From Calditrichaceae bacterium (GTDB taxonomy: Bacteria > Calditrichota > Calditrichia > RBG-13-44-9 > J075), in the NCBI GenBank assembly GCA_013360445.1, contig JABWBP010000019.1, forward strand, positions 33,418 to 97,417: a DNA stretch of 64,000 nucleotides. Reading direction: 5' to 3'. A model generated the notes under the pieces. That model did no database searches and was not told where the DNA came from. It saw only the letters and a program-made list of their open reading frames with translations. The stretch's first letter is position 1, and every line of letters starts with the position of its first letter. The translations under genes and the position numbers were made by a program. Shown piece after piece: positions 61,382-64,000 of the stretch.

Positions 61382-63907
61382 ATGAAAAAATTCAGCGCTT
61401 TTTTGTTTGTCGTATTTCTTACCGGGGGGATTTTTCTACCTTCATCAGCTCTATCGCAATACCTGATTCAACTGTCTCCGGCGGATTTGCCCGCCGCCGA
61501 CGGCTTTCCGATGTTCTGGCAGGAAATCCGCCAGGAAGCCGCATTCGCGGTTGTGCCGGATGTTGAGGCGTTGAACCGGGCCGGAATTCCCTTCCAGGTA
61601 CTGGATCAGGACGTGGAGGCCGGCGCATTTTACTGGCTGGAATCCCGTTTCCGCTTTCCGCTGCAAACAGAGGAATTGAATGCGCTTTCTTATTGCAAAT
61701 TGCTGTGGAGCGATTCGCATACCGCGCTGGCGCGGGCGCAATCCGGCGCATTTTTGAAAAACCTGCCCGGCGGCTACACGGTGCAACGAATCTATTTCCG
61801 GCAAAGCCGGCAACGGCCAACTCCCTCCCCTGCAATGCCCGTTCCCGCGCAAACCGCCGGCGCCGCTTCTTTCATCCAGGATATCCTGGACTCGGTCAAT
61901 ATCGCGCAAATCTATTCCACCGTGGAGCATCTCTCCGGCGAAGAGCCTTACTGGATCAACGGGCAGTGGGACTCGATGATGACCCGTTATTCCAACAGCC
62001 CGCAAATCTTTAAGGCGCAGAATTATATTCAGGATCGGTTGGAGCAGATGGGCTACACGGTAGAGCTGTTCCCCTTTGCCGGGGTGCTTTTTTACGATAT
62101 TCAATTCGCTCCGGGACAAAGCAGCTACGGCTGGCTGGCCTCGGACGGCAAAATTTTTGGCACCGCTGACGGGGGGCAAAACTGGAGCGTGCAATATACC
62201 AACGCCGGCGGATCCTCGATCTGGTCGGTATTTCCCCTGGATGGGCAGACCGCCTGGGCGGTGGGCGACGGGGGCCTGATCCTGAAAACCTCCAACGGGG
62301 CTACCTGGCAAACCCAATCTTCTCCCAGCGGCAATTTCTTATTAGGAGTCTATTTCCGCACCCCGGATCTGGGCTGGATTTGCGGGGATTTCGGGGTCAT
62401 CCTGAAAACCACCAACGGCGGCGCCACCTGGAGCCAGAAGAGCACGCCCACCAGCAACCGCCTCTACGACATCTACTTTGCCAGCGACACTGAAGGCTGG
62501 GCGGTAGGGCGCAGCGGGGCCATCATCCGCACTACCAACGGCGGCGAAACCTGGACTTCACAACAGGGCGGCACCGCTTCCCGGCTCTACGGAGTGCATT
62601 TCCTGACCCCGACCAACGGATTTGCGGTCGGTTGGGACGGCAGGGTGCTGCGAACCACCAACGGCGGGAGCAACTGGAGCGCCATGTCCATTCCGCTAAA
62701 TGAATATTTTTATGACGTGGATTTCCTGGATCAAAATAACGGGATGATCGTGGGCTGGGGCGGGGCCTGCCTGAAAACCACCAACGGCGGCAGCAACTGG
62801 AGCGCGGCGGGAAACATTCTGCAGGGCGACGCCTATAGCCTTGATATGCTCGACGCCAACACCGTCTGGGCCAGCGGAGAGGGCGTTGTCGCCAGCAGCT
62901 CCAATAGCGGCAGCGCGTGGCAATCGGCGCTCAGCAATATTCCGGAAAGCAGCCTGAACAACGTCTATGCCACCAAAACCGGCACGCTCTATCCCGATAA
63001 ATACTACATCATTTGCGGCCACTACGACGATACCTCGGAAATGCCCACGGTGCGCGCCCCCGGCGCGGATGATAACGCCAGCGGTACCGCCACGGTGATC
63101 GAAGCGGCGCGAGTGCTGGCAAATTACAACTTTTTATACTCCATCCGCTTCATGGCGTTTTCCGGGGAAGAGCAGGGGCTGGTGGGCAGCGCCGCGTACG
63201 CCGCCTATGCCGCGGCCAACGGGGAGCAGATTTTAGGGGTGATCAACCTGGACATGGTGGGTTATGACGGCAACAACGACGGGATCATGGAAATCCATGC
63301 CGGCAACCTGGGCGGTTCCCAGGCCATCGGCAGCATGGTGGCGTCTAAAATCAACGCCTGGGGACTGCCGCTTACCCCCCAATACATCACCTCCGGCAGC
63401 ACCGGCGCCAGCGACCATGCTTCTTTTTGGAGCCACGGCTACCCGGCCATTTTGATGATCGAAGATTTCTCCGATTTTACACCTTTCTATCATACCACCA
63501 ATGACCGGATTTCTACCCTGCGGCAATCCTATTTCCGCGCTAATGCCCGTCTGGCCATCGGCAGCCTGGCGGTGCTGGCGCAGATCGATTCCACGACCGT
63601 GGGAATTCCCCAGGATGGCAGTGTTCCGCAGCAATTCGCGCTCCATGCTCCTTATCCCAATCCCTTCAACCCCGCGGTGAACCTGCGCTATGATCTTCCC
63701 TCTACCGCGAAGGTAACCGTAGAAGTTTACAACCTGCTGGGACAGCAAATAAACCAATTGGTGAATACTACCCAGCCCGCCGGGGAATACCGGGTGCGTT
63801 GGAACGGCGTCGCCGCCAGCGGCGCGGAAGCCCCCTCCGGCGTATATTTCCTCCGGGTACAGGCCGGCGAACAGGTAAAAACACAAAAATTGCTGTTAAT
63901 CCGATAG
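61382..63907 (+). CDS. Secreted M28 aminopeptidase interrupted by a YCF48-like beta-propeller, with T9SS sorting domain
   Basis: An 841-residue exported protein with signal peptide (MKKFSAFLFVVFLTGGIFLP). The M28 fold begins near residues 165-238 (FKAQNYIQDRLEQMGYTVEL), is interrupted by repeats (about 240-520) of the type TTNGGATWSQKSTPTSNRLY and TTNGGETWTSQQGGTASRLY, and resumes with the zinc ligands: His547 in CGHYDD, ADDNAS, SGEEQGLVGS, NLDMVGYDG and PFYHTTND. The C-terminus (755-841) is a sorting domain (NPFNPAVNLRYDLPS, then VEVYNLLGQQINQL, GVYFLRVQAGEQVKTQKLLL). It should be released or surface-attached through type IX secretion. The nested domain order is the unusual feature. Confidence 0.9.
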   Translation: MKKFSAFLFVVFLTGGIFLPSSALSQYLIQLSPADLPAADGFPMFWQEIRQEAAFAVVPDVEALNRAGIPFQVLDQDVEAGAFYWLESRFRFPLQTEELNALSYCKLLWSDSHTALARAQSGAFLKNLPGGYTVQRIYFRQSRQRPTPSPAMPVPAQTAGAASFIQDILDSVNIAQIYSTVEHLSGEEPYWINGQWDSMMTRYSNSPQIFKAQNYIQDRLEQMGYTVELFPFAGVLFYDIQFAPGQSSYGWLASDGKIFGTADGGQNWSVQYTNAGGSSIWSVFPLDGQTAWAVGDGGLILKTSNGATWQTQSSPSGNFLLGVYFRTPDLGWICGDFGVILKTTNGGATWSQKSTPTSNRLYDIYFASDTEGWAVGRSGAIIRTTNGGETWTSQQGGTASRLYGVHFLTPTNGFAVGWDGRVLRTTNGGSNWSAMSIPLNEYFYDVDFLDQNNGMIVGWGGACLKTTNGGSNWSAAGNILQGDAYSLDMLDANTVWASGEGVVASSSNSGSAWQSALSNIPESSLNNVYATKTGTLYPDKYYIICGHYDDTSEMPTVRAPGADDNASGTATVIEAARVLANYNFLYSIRFMAFSGEEQGLVGSAAYAAYAAANGEQILGVINLDMVGYDGNNDGIMEIHAGNLGGSQAIGSMVASKINAWGLPLTPQYITSGSTGASDHASFWSHGYPAILMIEDFSDFTPFYHTTNDRISTLRQSYFRANARLAIGSLAVLAQIDSTTVGIPQDGSVPQQFALHAPYPNPFNPAVNLRYDLPSTAKVTVEVYNLLGQQINQLVNTTQPAGEYRVRWNGVAASGAEAPSGVYFLRVQAGEQVKTQKLLLIR

Positions 63908-63928
63908 TGTCATATGACCACAGGAGGA

Positions 63929-64000
63929 GTGAAACGATTACAGGGATTGGGTTTACAAGGCATAAACCGCAAGGATAAGAAGCGGGCAAAGTGCTTGATT
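63929..64000 (+). CDS. Possible 5' end of a gene cut by the window edge
   Basis: GTG at 63929 overlaps a GGAGGA purine run, while ATG 63914 in the same frame has no clear ribosome binding site. The frame stays open to the edge (VKRLQGLGLQGINRKDKKRA and on). It is basic and too short to identify, and may be chance. Confidence 0.2.
   Translation, partial: MKRLQGLGLQGINRKDKKRAKCLI

Overview
The window is a GC-rich bacterial chromosome segment, probably from an uncultured Gram-negative member of the FCB superphylum (Calditrichota/KSB1- or Ignavibacteria-like). This placement is inference. It rests on two proteins with a type IX secretion-type C-terminal sorting domain (49509-49880 and 61382-63907), a GWxTD-domain protein, a TonB-dependent receptor paired with a DUF4249 lipoprotein, and many intergenic hairpin repeats built from short iterated words. 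I saw no rRNA, tRNA, CRISPR array or phage genes.

Layout. 1-3.2 kb: two carotenoid desaturase genes diverge from a CarH-type B12-dependent light-sensing repressor. Two near-consensus promoters and operator-like repeats lie between them. 3.5-12.6 kb: a large TPR/transglutaminase protein, a GWxTD protein, a Gfo/Idh/MocA oxidoreductase, a PEGA lipoprotein and a class V aminotransferase. 12.6-19 kb: a membrane protein, an AraC-type membrane regulator, a serine hydrolase lipoprotein, and a TonB receptor with its DUF4249 partner. 19-31.6 kb: an envelope polysaccharide region, mostly on the minus strand. It holds a polyprenyl-phosphate sugar transferase, GT4, GT2, GT4 and GT9 glycosyltransferases, a membrane-anchored deaminase, an SGNH hydrolase and a methyltransferase. 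Two PP2C-type phosphatases (Stp-like and GAF-RsbU-like) interrupt it. 31.8-35.6 kb: a lipoprotein, a small membrane protein, a decayed ISAzo13-type transposase and an S9 peptidase.

35.8-41.6 kb: an nrf operon for ammonifying nitrite reduction (unknown coiled-coil membrane protein, NrfH, NrfA), then a Na+-efflux-like ABC pair. 41.7-49.2 kb: a 1728-residue dikinase-like protein whose phosphohistidine domain precedes its ATP-binding domain, overlapping a malic enzyme-phosphotransacetylase fusion gene. 49.4-55.1 kb: a 94-bp repeat, a truncated sorting-domain gene, a SigZ-like sigma factor, an ADP-forming acyl-CoA synthetase, a membrane protein and an OmpA-like protein.

55.2-61.2 kb is an unusual cluster. 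A hicBA toxin-antitoxin pair, a fused B12-dependent acyl-CoA mutase (icmF), a second hicBA pair, a DUF2442 gene, a gene remnant and a single-chain DarT-DarG fusion (DNA ADP-ribosyltransferase plus its reversing macrodomain) lie head to tail. The window ends with a secreted M28 peptidase interrupted by a beta-propeller.

The main candidates for something new are the single-chain DarTG in its toxin-antitoxin cluster, the GWD-ordered dikinase coupled to malic enzyme, the CarH-controlled divergent promoter, the unknown first gene of the nrf operon, and the families of long word-iterated hairpins, several of which sit inside operons.
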